Source: Streptomyces sp. MRC013
GTDB lineage: Bacteria > Actinomycetota > Actinomycetes > Streptomycetales > Streptomycetaceae
Assembly (NCBI RefSeq): GCF_023614235.1
Contig: NZ_CP094264.1
Location: forward strand, 3,286,001-3,350,000
Direction of reading: 5' to 3'
Length of the DNA: 64,000 bases
The notes beneath the pieces were generated by a model. That model had not been told where the DNA came from. It did not search any database and saw only the letters and a list, made by a program, of their open reading frames with translations. Position numbers and translations under genes: made by a program. The stretch's first letter is position 1, and every line of letters begins with the position of its first letter. Below, in pieces: positions 53,286 through 63,215 of the stretch.

Positions 53286-54041
53286 GGGTTCCTCGTCGGT
53301 CGAACGGGTCGGGGGCGCCACCCGACTTCTCGGCGCCGCCGGCGGTGTCGTTTCCGAGGCCCTCCGCCCCGTCGAGGGCCCGGTCCCCGACCCTGCCGGC
53401 GGCCTCGTGGTCGTCCCGGGTCGGGCGGCCGGCGTACACGGCACCCGTGTCGACCGCCGGGCCGGCCGTGACCGGGCCGGGTGCGGGCCGGAGCGGGCGC
53501 GGACCGGGTCGGGCGCCGCGGTGGGCGCCGCCGTGGAGGCGCGGGGCGCGGTGCCGCCGGGACCGGTGGCGGACCCGGAGGGACCGGCCCCGGTCACGTC
53601 GGTGCCGTACGTCGCCGGGTCGGCCGCGCCGCAGCCGTGGGCCGTCGTCGGCGGGCGGCCGGTTCGGACGCGTCAAGGCGTCCTGCCGCGCCGCCGCCCC
53701 GGACCGCGGCCGCGGAGCCTCCCCGTCGAACCCCATGTGCGCCGACCCCCGATGCCGTTGAGCGAACACGCGCCGGTTTCGTGTACGAAGCCGTGCGGCT
53801 CCGGAAGCGGCCACGCATGGTGGACGGTTTCGGGCCCCGTTGTCAACCGCGCTTCCGAGCCCCGGACTCGTGGGCCCGCGGGGATCCGGTGGAGGGAGGA
53901 GGCGGGGCGGGTCCGTGACGAAGGCGGAGCCACGGCGTCACGCCACCCCTCGGCCGAGGGCGGTGGCCGCCGCGCCCGGTCGCCCGCCCGTCGCGGGCTG
54001 CCCGGGCCTCCCGCTTTCCCGGCGGAGCAGGTCTTGCATAT
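53286..54041. other. Long intergenic region upstream of the RpiR-type regulator
   Basis: About 750 bp in which several frames are open by chance but none looks like a protein family. No RNA motif seen. The last 60 bp are AT-richer and lead into the palindromic operator. Confidence 0.5.
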
Positions 54042-54075
54042 GGTCTATTCAGTTACTGCGGTGGCTGAATAGACC
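54042..54075. promoter_or_regulatory. Perfect palindrome upstream of the RpiR regulator (candidate autoregulatory operator)
   Basis: GGTCTATTCAG (54042-54052) and CTGAATAGACC (54065-54075), an 11-bp perfect inverted repeat with a 12-nt spacer. It ends 25 bp before the regulator's ATG. The TATTCA/TGAATA core recurs upstream of hutU. Confidence 0.75.
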
Positions 54076-54100
54076 CGAGGTGGAGGGCAGGGGTACCGAC

Positions 54101-54961
54101 ATGAGCGACACCCCCGGCGTACGGTTGCAGGCGCTGTTCGAGGGGCACCGGCTGACGCCGACGCAGCGGCGGATCGCCCATTGGATGGTGCGGCGCGCCG
54201 CCGACGTGCCGTTCCTGTCCAGCGTGGAGCTGGCCGAGCTGGCCGGGGTCAGCCAGCCGTCCGTCACCCGCTTCGCCGTCGCCCTCGGTTTCGACGGCTA
54301 CCCCGCGCTGCGCAGGCACCTGCGGGAGGTCGCCCCCGCCGAGCCCGCCCGCGTCGCCCCGGGCGAGGCGCCCGAGGGGACGACGGGGGCCAACGAGTAC
54401 CAGCAGGCCGTCCACGCCGAGATCGAGAACCTGCGCCACCTCGCGGAACTGCTCGCCGACCCCGCGCCGGTCGAGCGGGCCGGCCGGCTGCTCGCCGCCT
54501 CCCGCCCCCTGCCCGTCCTCGGGCTGCGCGCCGCCGCCGCCCAGGCCCGCGGCTTCGCGTACTTCGCCGCCAAGGTCCATCCGGACGTCCGGGTGCTCGA
54601 CGAGGGCGGGTCGATGCTCGCCGACCGCGTCGACGCCGCCGTACGGGCCGGGGCCACCGTCCTGCTCTGCTTCGCGCTGCCCCGCCACCCGCGCGAGGTC
54701 CTCGACGCCCTGGAGTACGCCAGGGCCGCCGGGCTGACCGTGGTGACCGTCGCCGACTCGGCGTTCGCGCCGGTCGCCCGCCACAGCGACCTGCTGCTCC
54801 CGGCCGCCGTCGGCACCGCCCTCGCCTTCGACACGGCGTGCGGGCCGATGCTCCTCGGGCGGGCGCTGCTGGAGGCGATGTGCGACGGGTTGCCGGAGGC
54901 GCAGGCGCGGCTGGAGGAGTTCGACGCGCGGGCCGCCGCGCGCGGGCTGTTCGTCGAGTAG
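54101..54961 (+). CDS. MurR/RpiR-family transcriptional regulator (HTH_6 + SIS), probable hut regulator
   Basis: 286 aa. The N-terminal HTH_6 is clear: HRLTPTQRRIAHWMVRRAAD, PFLSSVELAELAGVSQPSVT, RFAVALGFDGYPALRRHLRE. Residues about 115-270 form a SIS sugar-isomerase-like domain (VLGLRAAAAQARGFAYFAAK; ATVLLCFALPRHPREVLDAL). SIS domains usually bind phosphosugars, but the gene heads the histidine-utilisation region. ATG 54101 follows a GGAGGGCAGGGG run. The palindrome immediately upstream suggests autoregulation; the related motif at 57128 suggests it controls hutU and the divergent PLP gene. Confidence 0.88.
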   Translation: MSDTPGVRLQALFEGHRLTPTQRRIAHWMVRRAADVPFLSSVELAELAGVSQPSVTRFAVALGFDGYPALRRHLREVAPAEPARVAPGEAPEGTTGANEYQQAVHAEIENLRHLAELLADPAPVERAGRLLAASRPLPVLGLRAAAAQARGFAYFAAKVHPDVRVLDEGGSMLADRVDAAVRAGATVLLCFALPRHPREVLDALEYARAAGLTVVTVADSAFAPVARHSDLLLPAAVGTALAFDTACGPMLLGRALLEAMCDGLPEAQARLEEFDARAAARGLFVE

Positions 54962-55079
54962 CACCGCCGGACCGGGCCCTCCGGGGACCCTGCCGGACCG
55001 GGTCCCGGGTGCTCGCGGGCCGGTTGTACCCTGCCGGGCACGCATCCGCATCGCAGCCGGGGCAGGAGGAGGACGGGAC

Positions 55080-55646
55080 GTGGCACGCGGAGGTCAGGTG
55101 CTGGCGAGGGTCGCCGTGGCGGTACGGGCCGGGGCGGCGCCCCTGTTCTGGTCGGGGCTGGCCGGGGCGGCCGTGGGAACGCTGCCGCCCGGACTGACGG
55201 GGCGGCGCATCGGCCTGCTCGCGGGGACCGCGCTGTTCCTGGTGGCGGCCGCGGCGGTGCTCCTCGCCCGGCGCGGCCGCTACACGGCGCCGGCCGCCGC
55301 CGCCGTGCGGGCCGCCCGCGCGGACGTCCTGCAGGACCGGGCCGCCACCCTCCGCGCCCGGCGGCGCGCCCGTCGCCCGTGGCTGCTCCCGGCCTTCCCG
55401 GTGGCCGTCGGGTCGTCGTTCGCGGTGCCCGCCGCGGTCGGGCTGTTCGTCGCGGGGCTGGGCGCCGGGCTGTGGCTGAAGGCGGTGTGGATCGGCCGCC
55501 GCGAGGCCGCCGCCGACCGGTTGCTGTGGATCGGCGCCGACCTGCTCGCCGAGGGCGGCCCGGCCGGCCGGCACGTCACCGCGTACCGGACGACGGGGAT
55601 CGCCGCGGGCGACGCCGCACCCGGAGGGGCGCGGCGCCGCCGCTGA
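55080..55646 (+). CDS. Small membrane protein, 188 aa
   Basis: GTG 55080 follows AGGAGGACGGG. Two hydrophobic segments near 20-65 (FWSGLAGAAVGTLPPG, GLLAGTALFLVAAAAVLLAR), a basic cytoplasmic loop, then a helical hairpin near 100-140 (LLPAFPVAVGSSFAVPAAVG, LFVAGLGAGLWLKAVWIG). The tail is polar and basic. No family recognised; conserved-looking but uncharacterised. It is convergent with the PLP-dependent enzyme gene. Confidence 0.6.
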   Translation: MARGGQVLARVAVAVRAGAAPLFWSGLAGAAVGTLPPGLTGRRIGLLAGTALFLVAAAAVLLARRGRYTAPAAAAVRAARADVLQDRAATLRARRRARRPWLLPAFPVAVGSSFAVPAAVGLFVAGLGAGLWLKAVWIGRREAAADRLLWIGADLLAEGGPAGRHVTAYRTTGIAAGDAAPGGARRRR

Positions 55647-55753
55647 CGCCGGGGTGGCGCCCCCCGCGGCGGAGAGGTGCCGCGACGTCCCGCCCCCGGA
55701 GGGGCTTCCGGCGTTCTCGCGGGGGCGTGCCGCCGGCTCGGTGGGGGCCGCCG

Positions 55754-57079
55754 CTACTCCCGCACCAGCGCGTCCCTCCGGTCCCCGCCCGCCTCCGCGA
55801 CGATCTCCGAGAGCGGCTGCGGCGGCCGCACGGTGGTGAACCGCACCGTGCCGTCCGGCCGGACCGCGTACCCGTACACACCCGGTCTGGGCAGGGAGTT
55901 GTACGCGTAGTGGTGCGCGAAGTAGTAGGCGCCGGTGTCCAGCGCCGCCACCACGTCGCCCGGTACGAGCCGCGGCAGCGCCCGGGCCGCGGCCAGCAGG
56001 TCCCCGGCGAAGCACGCGGGCCCGGCCACGTCCTGGTCGACGGCCGGCCCGGCCTTGGGCCGCCCCCGCGCGTCGTACGCGGAGATCCGCAGCGGCCAGG
56101 CCGCGGGGGCGTACACGGTGCGCGCGGCGACCTGGACGCCGGCGTGGGTGACGGCGATCGGCCTCGAACCGGAGGTCTTGGTGTACTCGACGCGGGCGAG
56201 CACCGTGCCGTGCTTGGCCAGCAGCGACCGGCCGAACTCGGTGACCAGCCCGTACCTCCCGTCGAACAGCCCCGGCACCTCGGCGGCGAGCAGCCGCGCG
56301 TACGCCTCGTGCGTCGGGGCCTCCTCGTCCGACGCGAAGTTCACCGGGAGGCCGCCGCCGATGTCGACCGTGTCGACCTGGCGCCGCCCGGCCGCCGCGT
56401 TGATCTCCTCGGCGAGCTCGTACACGGCGCGGACCCCGGCCGCCATGCGGGCGAGCGGGACGCCCTGGGAGCCGGAGTGGGTGTGCAGGCGCGTCAGCCA
56501 CGGGCGGTCCAGGAACGCCCGCACGATCCATTCGCGCGCCCCGGCGTCGCGCAGGCCGACGCCGAACTTCGACGTGTCGGTGGCGGTCGCCAGGGCGTCG
56601 ATCGTGCCGCCGCCGACCTGCGCGTTCACCCGCAGGCCGAGGGGCGGCGGGCCGGCGGGGGCCGCGGCCGGCACGAGGGCGTCGAGGCGGGCCAGCTCCT
56701 GGGGGCTGTCGGCGTTGACGGCGACGCCGAGGGCCAGGGCCTCACGCAGCTCGGCGGTGGTCTTGGCGGGCGAGTCGAGGACGGTCAGGTGCGGCGGGAC
56801 GCCGGCCGCGCGCGCCAGGGCCAGCTCGCCGGGGCTGGCGACCTCGGCGCCCAGCCCCTGCTCGTACAGCAGGCGCAGGACGGGGACGAGCGGGGACGCC
56901 TTGACGGCGAAGGCGTGCAGCACGGGCGCGTCGGTGACGGCGGCGAACGCGGCGCGCAGGGCGGCGGCGGAGGCGCGGACGCCGGCGGTGTCGAGGAGGG
57001 CGACGACGGGTTCGGCGGCGGAGGGCAGCGCGTGCCCGACGGCTGCGCGGACGGCCCGGTCGCGACGGTCGGAAGCCAT
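55754..57079 (-). CDS. Fold-type III PLP-dependent decarboxylase-like enzyme (Y4yA / diaminopimelate decarboxylase-like)
   Basis: 441 aa from ATG 57079 (a TTG at 57091 would add four residues). The alanine-racemase-like barrel has the PLP Lys in [20 protein letters not shown]. It is followed by [47 protein letters not shown] and [20 protein letters not shown]. The C-terminal beta domain carries CFAGDLL and [19 protein letters not shown]. Related to diaminopimelate and ornithine decarboxylases, but the usual CESGD motif appears as CFAGDLL, so the substrate is uncertain. It shares a 140-bp divergent promoter region with hutU. Confidence 0.8.
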   Translation of the reverse strand: MASDRRDRAVRAAVGHALPSAAEPVVALLDTAGVRASAAALRAAFAAVTDAPVLHAFAVKASPLVPVLRLLYEQGLGAEVASPGELALARAAGVPPHLTVLDSPAKTTAELREALALGVAVNADSPQELARLDALVPAAAPAGPPPLGLRVNAQVGGGTIDALATATDTSKFGVGLRDAGAREWIVRAFLDRPWLTRLHTHSGSQGVPLARMAAGVRAVYELAEEINAAAGRRQVDTVDIGGGLPVNFASDEEAPTHEAYARLLAAEVPGLFDGRYGLVTEFGRSLLAKHGTVLARVEYTKTSGSRPIAVTHAGVQVAARTVYAPAAWPLRISAYDARGRPKAGPAVDQDVAGPACFAGDLLAAARALPRLVPGDVVAALDTGAYYFAHHYAYNSLPRPGVYGYAVRPDGTVRFTTVRPPQPLSEIVAEAGGDRRDALVRE

Positions 57080-57127
57080 GTCCCCAGCCAAACACCCGCC
57101 GTGCGGCCGCGCAGCTGTTGACTACAA

Positions 57128-57154
57128 CTATTCAGTCCAGCAGGATGTGAATAC
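57128..57154. promoter_or_regulatory. TATTCA...TGAATA motif in the hutU divergent promoter
   Basis: CTATTCAG ... GTGAATAC: TATTCA at 57129-57134 and TGAATA at 57148-57153 with a 13-nt spacer. It resembles the palindrome before the RpiR regulator (14 nt between the same half-sites). It lies between the PLP enzyme gene and hutU, about 65 bp from the hutU start. Confidence 0.55.
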
Positions 57155-57218
57155 CTCATTCACGGGAGTGAGCGTCGTCCCAGTGGCCGCAGGGCCGAGC
57201 ATCCGAGGAGGCACCCCC

Positions 57219-58877
57219 ATGTCAGGACCCCGACCCGTACGGGCCCCGCGCGGTACGGAACTGAGCGCCCTGGGGTGGCAGCAGGAGGCCGCCCTGCGGA
57301 TGCTGCAGAACAACCTCGACCCCGAGGTCGCCGAGCACCCCGACAAGCTCGTCGTCTACGGCGGCACCGGCAAGGCCGCCCGCGACTGGCGGTCCTTCGA
57401 CGCCATGGTCCGCACGCTGCGCACCCTGAAGCAGGACGAGACGATGCTCGTCCAGTCCGGCCGCCCGGTCGGCGTCCTGCAGACCCACGAGTGGGCCCCG
57501 CGCGTCCTGATCGCCAACTCCAACCTGGTCGGCGACTGGGCGAACTGGGAGGAGTTCCGCCGCCTGGAGGCCCTGGGCCTCACCATGTACGGACAGATGA
57601 CCGCGGGCTCCTGGATCTACATCGGCACCCAGGGCATCCTGCAGGGCACCTACGAGACGTTCGCCGCCGTCGCCGAGAAGAAGTTCGGCGGCACCCTGGC
57701 CGGGACGATCACCCTCACCGCCGGCCTCGGCGGCATGGGCGGCGCCCAGCCGCTCGCCGTCACCATGAACGACGGCGTCGCGATCTGCGTCGACTGCGAC
57801 CCGCGCGCCATCGAGCGCCGCATCGAGCACCGCTACCTGGACGTGCGGGCCGACTCCCTCGACCACGCCCTCCGGCTCGCCGTCGAGGCCCGCGACGACC
57901 GCCGCCCCCTGTCGATCGGCGTCCTCGGCAACGCCGCCGAGCTGGTGCCGCAGCTCCTCGCGACGGGCGCCCCCATCGACATCGTCACCGACCAGACCTC
58001 GGCCCACGACCCGCTGTCGTACCTGCCGGTCGGCACCGCCTTCGAGGACATGGCGGACGCGGCCGCCAAGGACCCGGCCGGGTTCACCACCCGTGCGCGC
58101 GAGTCGATGGCGAAGCACGTCGAGGCGATGGTCGGCTTCATGGACGCCGGCGCGGAGGTCTTCGACTACGGCAACTCCATCCGCGGCGAGGCGCGGCTCG
58201 CCGGGTACGACCGGGCGTTCGCCTTCCCCGGCTTCGTCCCCGCGTACATCCGCCCGCTGTTCTGCGAGGGCAAGGGCCCCTTCCGCTGGGCGGCCCTGTC
58301 GGGCGAGGCGTCCGACATCGCCAGGACCGACAAGGCGATCCTCGACCTGTTCCCGGAGAACGAGTCGCTGGCCCGCTGGATCAAGATGGCCGGCGAGCGC
58401 GTCCACTTCCAGGGCCTGCCCGCCCGCATCTGCTGGCTCGGCTACGGCGAGCGCGACCGCGCCGGCGAGCGCTTCAACGACATGGTGGCCTCCGGCGAGC
58501 TGGCCGCCCCCCTCGCCATCGGCCGCGACCACCTCGACTGCGGCTCCGTCGCCTCCCCGTACCGGGAGACCGAGGCGATGCTCGACGGCTCGGACGCCAT
58601 CGCGGACTGGCCGCTGCTCAACGCCATGGTCAACGTCGCCTCCGGCGCGTCCTGGGTCTCCCTCCACCACGGCGGCGGCGTCGGCATGGGCCGCTCCATC
58701 CACGCGGGCCAGGTCACGGTCGCGGACGGCACGAAGCTCGCCGGCGAGAAGGTCCGCCGGGTCCTCACCAACGACCCCGGCATGGGCGTCATCCGCCACG
58801 TGGACGCGGGCTACGACCGCGCCGACGAGGTCGCCGCCGAGCGCGGCGTCCGGGTCCCCATGCGGGAGGAGGCGTGA
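57219..58877 (+). CDS. hutU: Urocanate hydratase (urocanase)
   Basis: 552 aa. Hydrates urocanate to imidazolonepropionate, the second step of histidine breakdown, using tightly bound NAD+ as electrophile. ATG 57219 follows GAGGAGG. Landmarks are [40 protein letters not shown], the NAD-binding [40 protein letters not shown], and the active-site [20 protein letters not shown]. The full length matches the family. Its stop overlaps the next gene by 4 bp (GTGA). Confidence 0.97.
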   Translation: MSGPRPVRAPRGTELSALGWQQEAALRMLQNNLDPEVAEHPDKLVVYGGTGKAARDWRSFDAMVRTLRTLKQDETMLVQSGRPVGVLQTHEWAPRVLIANSNLVGDWANWEEFRRLEALGLTMYGQMTAGSWIYIGTQGILQGTYETFAAVAEKKFGGTLAGTITLTAGLGGMGGAQPLAVTMNDGVAICVDCDPRAIERRIEHRYLDVRADSLDHALRLAVEARDDRRPLSIGVLGNAAELVPQLLATGAPIDIVTDQTSAHDPLSYLPVGTAFEDMADAAAKDPAGFTTRARESMAKHVEAMVGFMDAGAEVFDYGNSIRGEARLAGYDRAFAFPGFVPAYIRPLFCEGKGPFRWAALSGEASDIARTDKAILDLFPENESLARWIKMAGERVHFQGLPARICWLGYGERDRAGERFNDMVASGELAAPLAIGRDHLDCGSVASPYRETEAMLDGSDAIADWPLLNAMVNVASGASWVSLHHGGGVGMGRSIHAGQVTVADGTKLAGEKVRRVLTNDPGMGVIRHVDAGYDRADEVAAERGVRVPMREEA

Positions 58878-60198
58878 ACGACGGCCGCCCCGCCGCGGAG
58901 GAGCGCTCCCCGGCGGGAGGAGGCTCCCCCGGGCCGGGCGGGAGCGCCCGCGGGAGACCGCCGGCGCGCCCCGCGCGGGCGCGTCGTTCCACGAGATGTG
59001 GGACGGCCTGCGCGGGATCGGCCGCGACGCCGGCTCCGGCGGCTACCGCCGCTACGCCTGGACCGGCGCCGACGCCGACTGCCGCGCCTGGTTCCGGGAG
59101 CAGGCCGAGGCCCGGGGCCTGGCCTACGAGACCGACCGCAACGGCAACCAGTGGGCCTGGCTGGGCGACCCGCGGGGCACGGACGCCGTCGTCACCGGCT
59201 CCCACCTGGACTCCGTCCCGGACGGCGGCGCGTTCGACGGCCCCCTCGGCGTCGTCTCCTCCTTCGCCGCCGTCGACGAACTCCTCCGCCGGGGCGCCGC
59301 CCCCGCCCGCCCCCTCGCCGTGGTGAACTTCGGCGACGAGGAGGGCGCCCGCTTCGGCCTCGCCTGCGTCGGCTCCCGCCTCACGTCGGGGCAGCTGACG
59401 AAGGACGCCGCGTACGCGCTGCGCGACGGCGGCGGGACGAGCCTGCCGCAGGCCATGGAGGCGGCCGGGTACGACCCGGCGGCCATCGGACCCGACCCGG
59501 AGCGCCTCGCCCGGATCGGCGCGTTCGTGGAGCTGCACGTCGAGCAGGGCCGCGCCCTGGACCTCTCCGGCGACCCCGTCGGCATCGCCTCCGCGATCTG
59601 GCCGCACGGCCGCTGGCGGTACGACTTCCGGGGCGAGGCGAACCACGCCGGCACCACCCGCCTCGCGGACCGCCGCGACCCGATGCTGCCGTACGCCGAG
59701 ACGGTCCTGGCGGCCCGCCGCGAGGCGGAACTGGCCGGCGCCGTCGCCACGTTCGGCAAGGTCGCCGTCGAACCGAACGGCGTCAACGCCATCCCGTCCC
59801 TGGTCCGCGGCTGGCTCGACTCGCGCGCCGCCGACCAGGCGGCGCTCGACGCCGTCACGGCGGCCGTGGAGGCCGCCGCGCGGGAGGCCGCCGACCGGCA
59901 GGGCGTCGACCTCACCGTCGTACGCGAGTCGTTCACCCCGGTCGTCGACTTCGCCCACGCGCTGCGCGACGAGCTCGGGAAGATCCTCGACCGGGGCGGC
60001 GACCGCCCCGTGCCCGTCCTGGGCACGGGTGCCGGACACGACGCGGGCATCCTGTCCGCCTCCGTCCCGACCGCGATGCTGTTCGTCCGCAACCCCACGG
60101 GCGTCTCGCACTCCCCGGCGGAGTTCGCCGCCGAGGACGACTGCGCGGCCGGCGTGCACGCCCTCGCCGACGTACTGGAGGGCCTGGCGTGCCGATGA
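58874..60198 (+). CDS. M20-family amidohydrolase (allantoate amidohydrolase-like), candidate N-formylglutamate amidase (frameshifted)
   Basis: GTG 58874 is coupled to hutU. The C5 run 58926-58930 appears one base short; with it restored the frame joins [20 protein letters not shown] and runs to TGA 60198 (about 440 aa; length 3n+2). M20 metal-site motifs are [55 protein letters not shown] and the dimerisation segment [19 protein letters not shown]. It sits between hutU and hutF, where the pathway needs an enzyme that deformylates N-formylglutamate; no hutG is visible, so this M20 protein may do it. That role is inference. Confidence 0.82.
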
Positions 60199-61528
60199 CG
60201 ACGTACTGGCTGGAGCACGCCTGGCTGGGCGGGACGGTCGCCTCCGGCGTCGCCCTGGACGCGGCGGACGGCCGCATCGCCGCCGTCCGCCCGGGGGTGC
60301 CCGCCCCGCCGCCGGACGCCACGCCCCTGCGGGGGCTGACGATCCCGGGGCTGGCCAACGCCCACAGCCACGCCTTCCACCGGGCCCTGCGCGGCCACGT
60401 CCAGACCGAGCGCGGCACCTTCTGGACGTGGCGGGAGACGATGTACCGGGCGGCGTCCCGGCTCACGCCCGACACGTACCGCGCCCTGGCGACGGCCGTG
60501 TACGCGGAGATGGCCCTCGCGGGGATCACCGCCGTGGGGGAGTTCCACTACCTGCACCACGCGCCCGGCGGCACGCCGTACGCCGACCCCAACTCCATGG
60601 GCGAGGCGCTGATCGCCGCCGCCGCCGACGCGGGTGTCCGCATCACCCTCCTCGACACCGCCTACCTGTCGTCCGGTTTCGGTGAGCCCCCCGGCGAGCA
60701 CCAGCTGCGCTTCTCCGACGGCACCGCCGACGCGTGGGCCGAGCGCGCCTCCGCCCTGCAGGACAGGGGCGACGCGGTCCGCATCGGAGCGGCCGTCCAC
60801 TCCGTGCGCGCCGTCCCCGCCGACCAGCTGGCCACCGTCGCCGACTGGGCGCGCGACCGGAACGCCCCCTCCACGTCCACCTCTCCGAGCAGCCCGCCGA
60901 GAACGAGGCGTGCCTCGCCGCCCACGGCTGCACCCCGGCCCGGCTGCTGGCCGACCGGGGCGCGCTCGGCGAGCGGACGACCGCCGTCCACGCCACCCAC
61001 CTCACCGACGAGGACGTCGCCCTCCTCGGCGGCTCCGCCACCGGCACCTGCATGTGCCCCACCACGGAGCGCGACCTCGCCGACGGCATCGGCCCGGCCG
61101 CCGCCCTCCAACGGGCGGGCAGCCCCCTGTCCCTCGGGACCGACAGCCACGCCGTGATCGACCTCCTGGAGGAGGCGCGCGCGATGGAGCTCGACGAGCG
61201 GCTGCGCACCCGCACCCGCGGCAACTGGACCGCCGCCGCCCTGCTGCGCGCGGCCACCGCCGACGGGCACGCCTCGCTGGGCCGGCCCGACGCGGGCCGC
61301 CTGGAGGCGGGCGCGCTCGCCGACTTCACGACGATCGCGCTGGACACCGTCAGGACGGCCGGCCCGCCACCGCGTCTGGCAGCCGAGACGGCGGTATTCG
61401 CCGCGTCGGCCGCGGACGTGCGGCACACGGTCGTGGGCGGCCGCCACGTCGTACGGGACGGGGTCCACGCCCTCGTACCGGACGTACCGCGGGCGCTGCG
61501 GGACGCGATCGCCGCCCTGCACGACTGA
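60195..61528 (+). CDS. hutF: Formimidoylglutamate deiminase HutF (frameshifted)
   Basis: Converts N-formimidoylglutamate to N-formylglutamate and ammonia. ATG 60195 overlaps the M20 stop (ATGA). The amidohydrolase zinc motif is [20 protein letters not shown], then [12 protein letters not shown] and [18 protein letters not shown]. The C5 run 60865-60869 is one base short; after repair the frame reads [55 protein letters not shown] and [20 protein letters not shown] to TGA 61528. Corrected length is 444 aa (nucleotide length 3n+2). Confidence 0.9.
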
Positions 61529-61554
61529 CCCGGCCGAAGGAGGACCCCCGCACC

Positions 61555-62880
61555 ATGAACAGCGGCAACGAACCCGCGAACAGCGACCCCGCGACCGCGG
61601 GCCCCGACACGACGAACAGCGCCGTCGCGCCGGCGGCCACCGCGGCCACGCTCATCACGAACATCGCCGGCCTGGTCACCAACGACCCCTCCCTCGGATG
61701 GGGGTCCCCCCGCTCGAGCAAGTTCGAGAGCGGGGGAGGGTCCCCCCTCGGACTGATCCGCGACGCGGCGGTCGCCATCGAGGGCGACCGCGTCGTCTGG
61801 ATCGGTGAGGCCAGCAAAGCACCCGCCACCGACAACCGCGTCGACGTCGGCGGACGGGCCGTGATCCCCGGCTTCGTCGACTCCCACTCGCACCTCGTCT
61901 TCGCCGGGGACCGCACCGCCGAGTTCAACGCCCGCATGTCCGGCCGCCCGTACGCGGCGGGCGGCATCCGCACCACGGTCGCCGCCACCCGCGCCGCCAC
62001 CGACGCCGAACTGGAGGCGAACCTCACCCGCTACCTGGGCGAGGCGCTCCGCCAGGGCACCACGACCTTCGAGACGAAGTCCGGCTACGGCCTGACCGTC
62101 GAGGACGAGGCGCGGGCGCTGCGCATCGCGGCCCGCCACACCGACGAGGTCACCTACCTCGGTGCGCACGTCGTCCCCCGGGACCACGCCGACGACCCGG
62201 CCCGGTACGTGGCCCTGGTCACCGGGGAGATGCTCGACGCGTGCGCGCCGCACGCCCGCTGGATCGACGTGTTCTGCGAGAAGGGCGCCTTCGACGGCGA
62301 CCAGGCCCGCGCGATCCTCACCGCGGGCAGGGCCCGCGGCCTGCACCCGCGCGTCCACGCCAACCAGCTTTCGTACGGGCCCGGCGTGCAACTGGCGGTG
62401 GAGCTGGACGCGGCGAGCGCCGACCACTGCACCCACCTGACGGACGAGGACGTGGACGCCCTCGCCAACGGCTCGACCGTCGCGACGCTGCTGCCCGGCG
62501 CCGAGTTCTCCACCCGCGCGCAGTGGCCCGACGCGCGCCGCCTGCTGGACGCGGGCGTGACGGTGGCGCTGTCCACGGACTGCAACCCCGGCTCGTCGTT
62601 CACCTCGTCGATGCCGTTCTGCATCGCCCTGGCGGTACGGGACATGGGCATGACGCCCGACGAGGCGGTGTGGTCCGCCACGGCGGGCGGCGCGGCGGCC
62701 CTCCGCCGCGGCGACATCGGCCGCCTCACCCCCGGCGCCCGCGCCGACCTGGCGGTCCTGGACGCCCCGTCCCACGTCCACCTGGCCTACCGCCCCGGCG
62801 TCCCGCTGGTCACCCGGGTCTGGCGCGCCGGCGTCCGGGTCGCCGGCCGAGCGGCGGCCGGACCGGCGGTGCCCGAGTGA
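61555..62880 (+). CDS. hutI: Imidazolonepropionase HutI carrying an 18-codon repeat insertion
   Basis: Opens the imidazolone ring to formimidoylglutamate. ATG 61555 is 10 nt after AGGAGG. Zinc and substrate motifs are present: [83 protein letters not shown] and [10 protein letters not shown]. At residues 49-66 the protein contains [18 protein letters not shown], encoded by a palindromic DNA repeat that keeps the frame; without it the N-terminal strand would read [19 protein letters not shown]. The insertion lies in a surface strand-turn of the small beta domain, so activity is plausibly kept. Confidence 0.93.
   Translation: MNSGNEPANSDPATAGPDTTNSAVAPAATAATLITNIAGLVTNDPSLGWGSPRSSKFESGGGSPLGLIRDAAVAIEGDRVVWIGEASKAPATDNRVDVGGRAVIPGFVDSHSHLVFAGDRTAEFNARMSGRPYAAGGIRTTVAATRAATDAELEANLTRYLGEALRQGTTTFETKSGYGLTVEDEARALRIAARHTDEVTYLGAHVVPRDHADDPARYVALVTGEMLDACAPHARWIDVFCEKGAFDGDQARAILTAGRARGLHPRVHANQLSYGPGVQLAVELDAASADHCTHLTDEDVDALANGSTVATLLPGAEFSTRAQWPDARRLLDAGVTVALSTDCNPGSSFTSSMPFCIALAVRDMGMTPDEAVWSATAGGAAALRRGDIGRLTPGARADLAVLDAPSHVHLAYRPGVPLVTRVWRAGVRVAGRAAAGPAVPE
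61699..61746. repeat. Short Streptomyces palindromic repeat inserted in hutI
   Basis: A palindromic GC-rich element, with CCCCGCTC and GAGCGGGG arms around GAGCAAGTTCGA. It resembles a repeat common in Streptomyces intergenic DNA, which typically reads GGGGGTCCCCCCGCTCGAGC. The 8-bp sequence CCCTCGGA flanks it at 61691-61698 and 61745-61752, so the inserted unit including one copy is 54 bp. The element contains CTCGAG at 61713-61718. Confidence 0.75.
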
Positions 62881-62891
62881 CACACGCCACA

Positions 62892-62920
62892 CGCCGCCCC
62901 CGACGAGTCCGGGGGCGGCG
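62892..62920 (+). terminator. Terminator of the hut operon
   Basis: Perfect 11-bp stem CGCCGCCCCCG / CGGGGGCGGCG with a 7-nt loop, 12 bp after the hutI stop. Confidence 0.75.
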
Positions 62921-62969
62921 CCCGGTCCACCCCCACGGCAGCGCACACGGCAGCGGGAGAGGACCGGAG

Positions 62970-63182
62970 ATGACGCAGCAGGCACGGCCGAAGGGCCCCG
63001 CGAGCTACTTCCCGTCGATAGAGAAGAGGTACGGACGGCCCGTCGCGGAGTGGAGGGACCTGATCCGCTCCTCCCCGCTGACCCGGCACGGGGAGCTCGT
63101 CGCCTGGCTCAAGGACGCGCACGGCCTCGGCCACGGCCATGCGAACGCCCTGGTCGCCCACACCCTCGCCGAGCGGGCCTGA
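62970..63182 (+). CDS. DUF4287 family small protein, 70 aa
   Basis: MTQQARPKGPASYFPSIEKR, YGRPVAEWRDLIRSSPLTRH and LVAWLKDAHGLGHGHANALV: the compact DUF4287 fold, with the conserved YGRP..EW and GHGHANALV segments. Length fits the family. AGAGGACCGGAG precedes ATG 62970. Function unknown; lies just after the hut terminator and is probably an independent gene. Confidence 0.85.
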   Translation: MTQQARPKGPASYFPSIEKRYGRPVAEWRDLIRSSPLTRHGELVAWLKDAHGLGHGHANALVAHTLAERA

Positions 63183-63215
63183 GCCGCCGGCCCGCCGGGG
63201 GAGGGAGAGCCGGGC

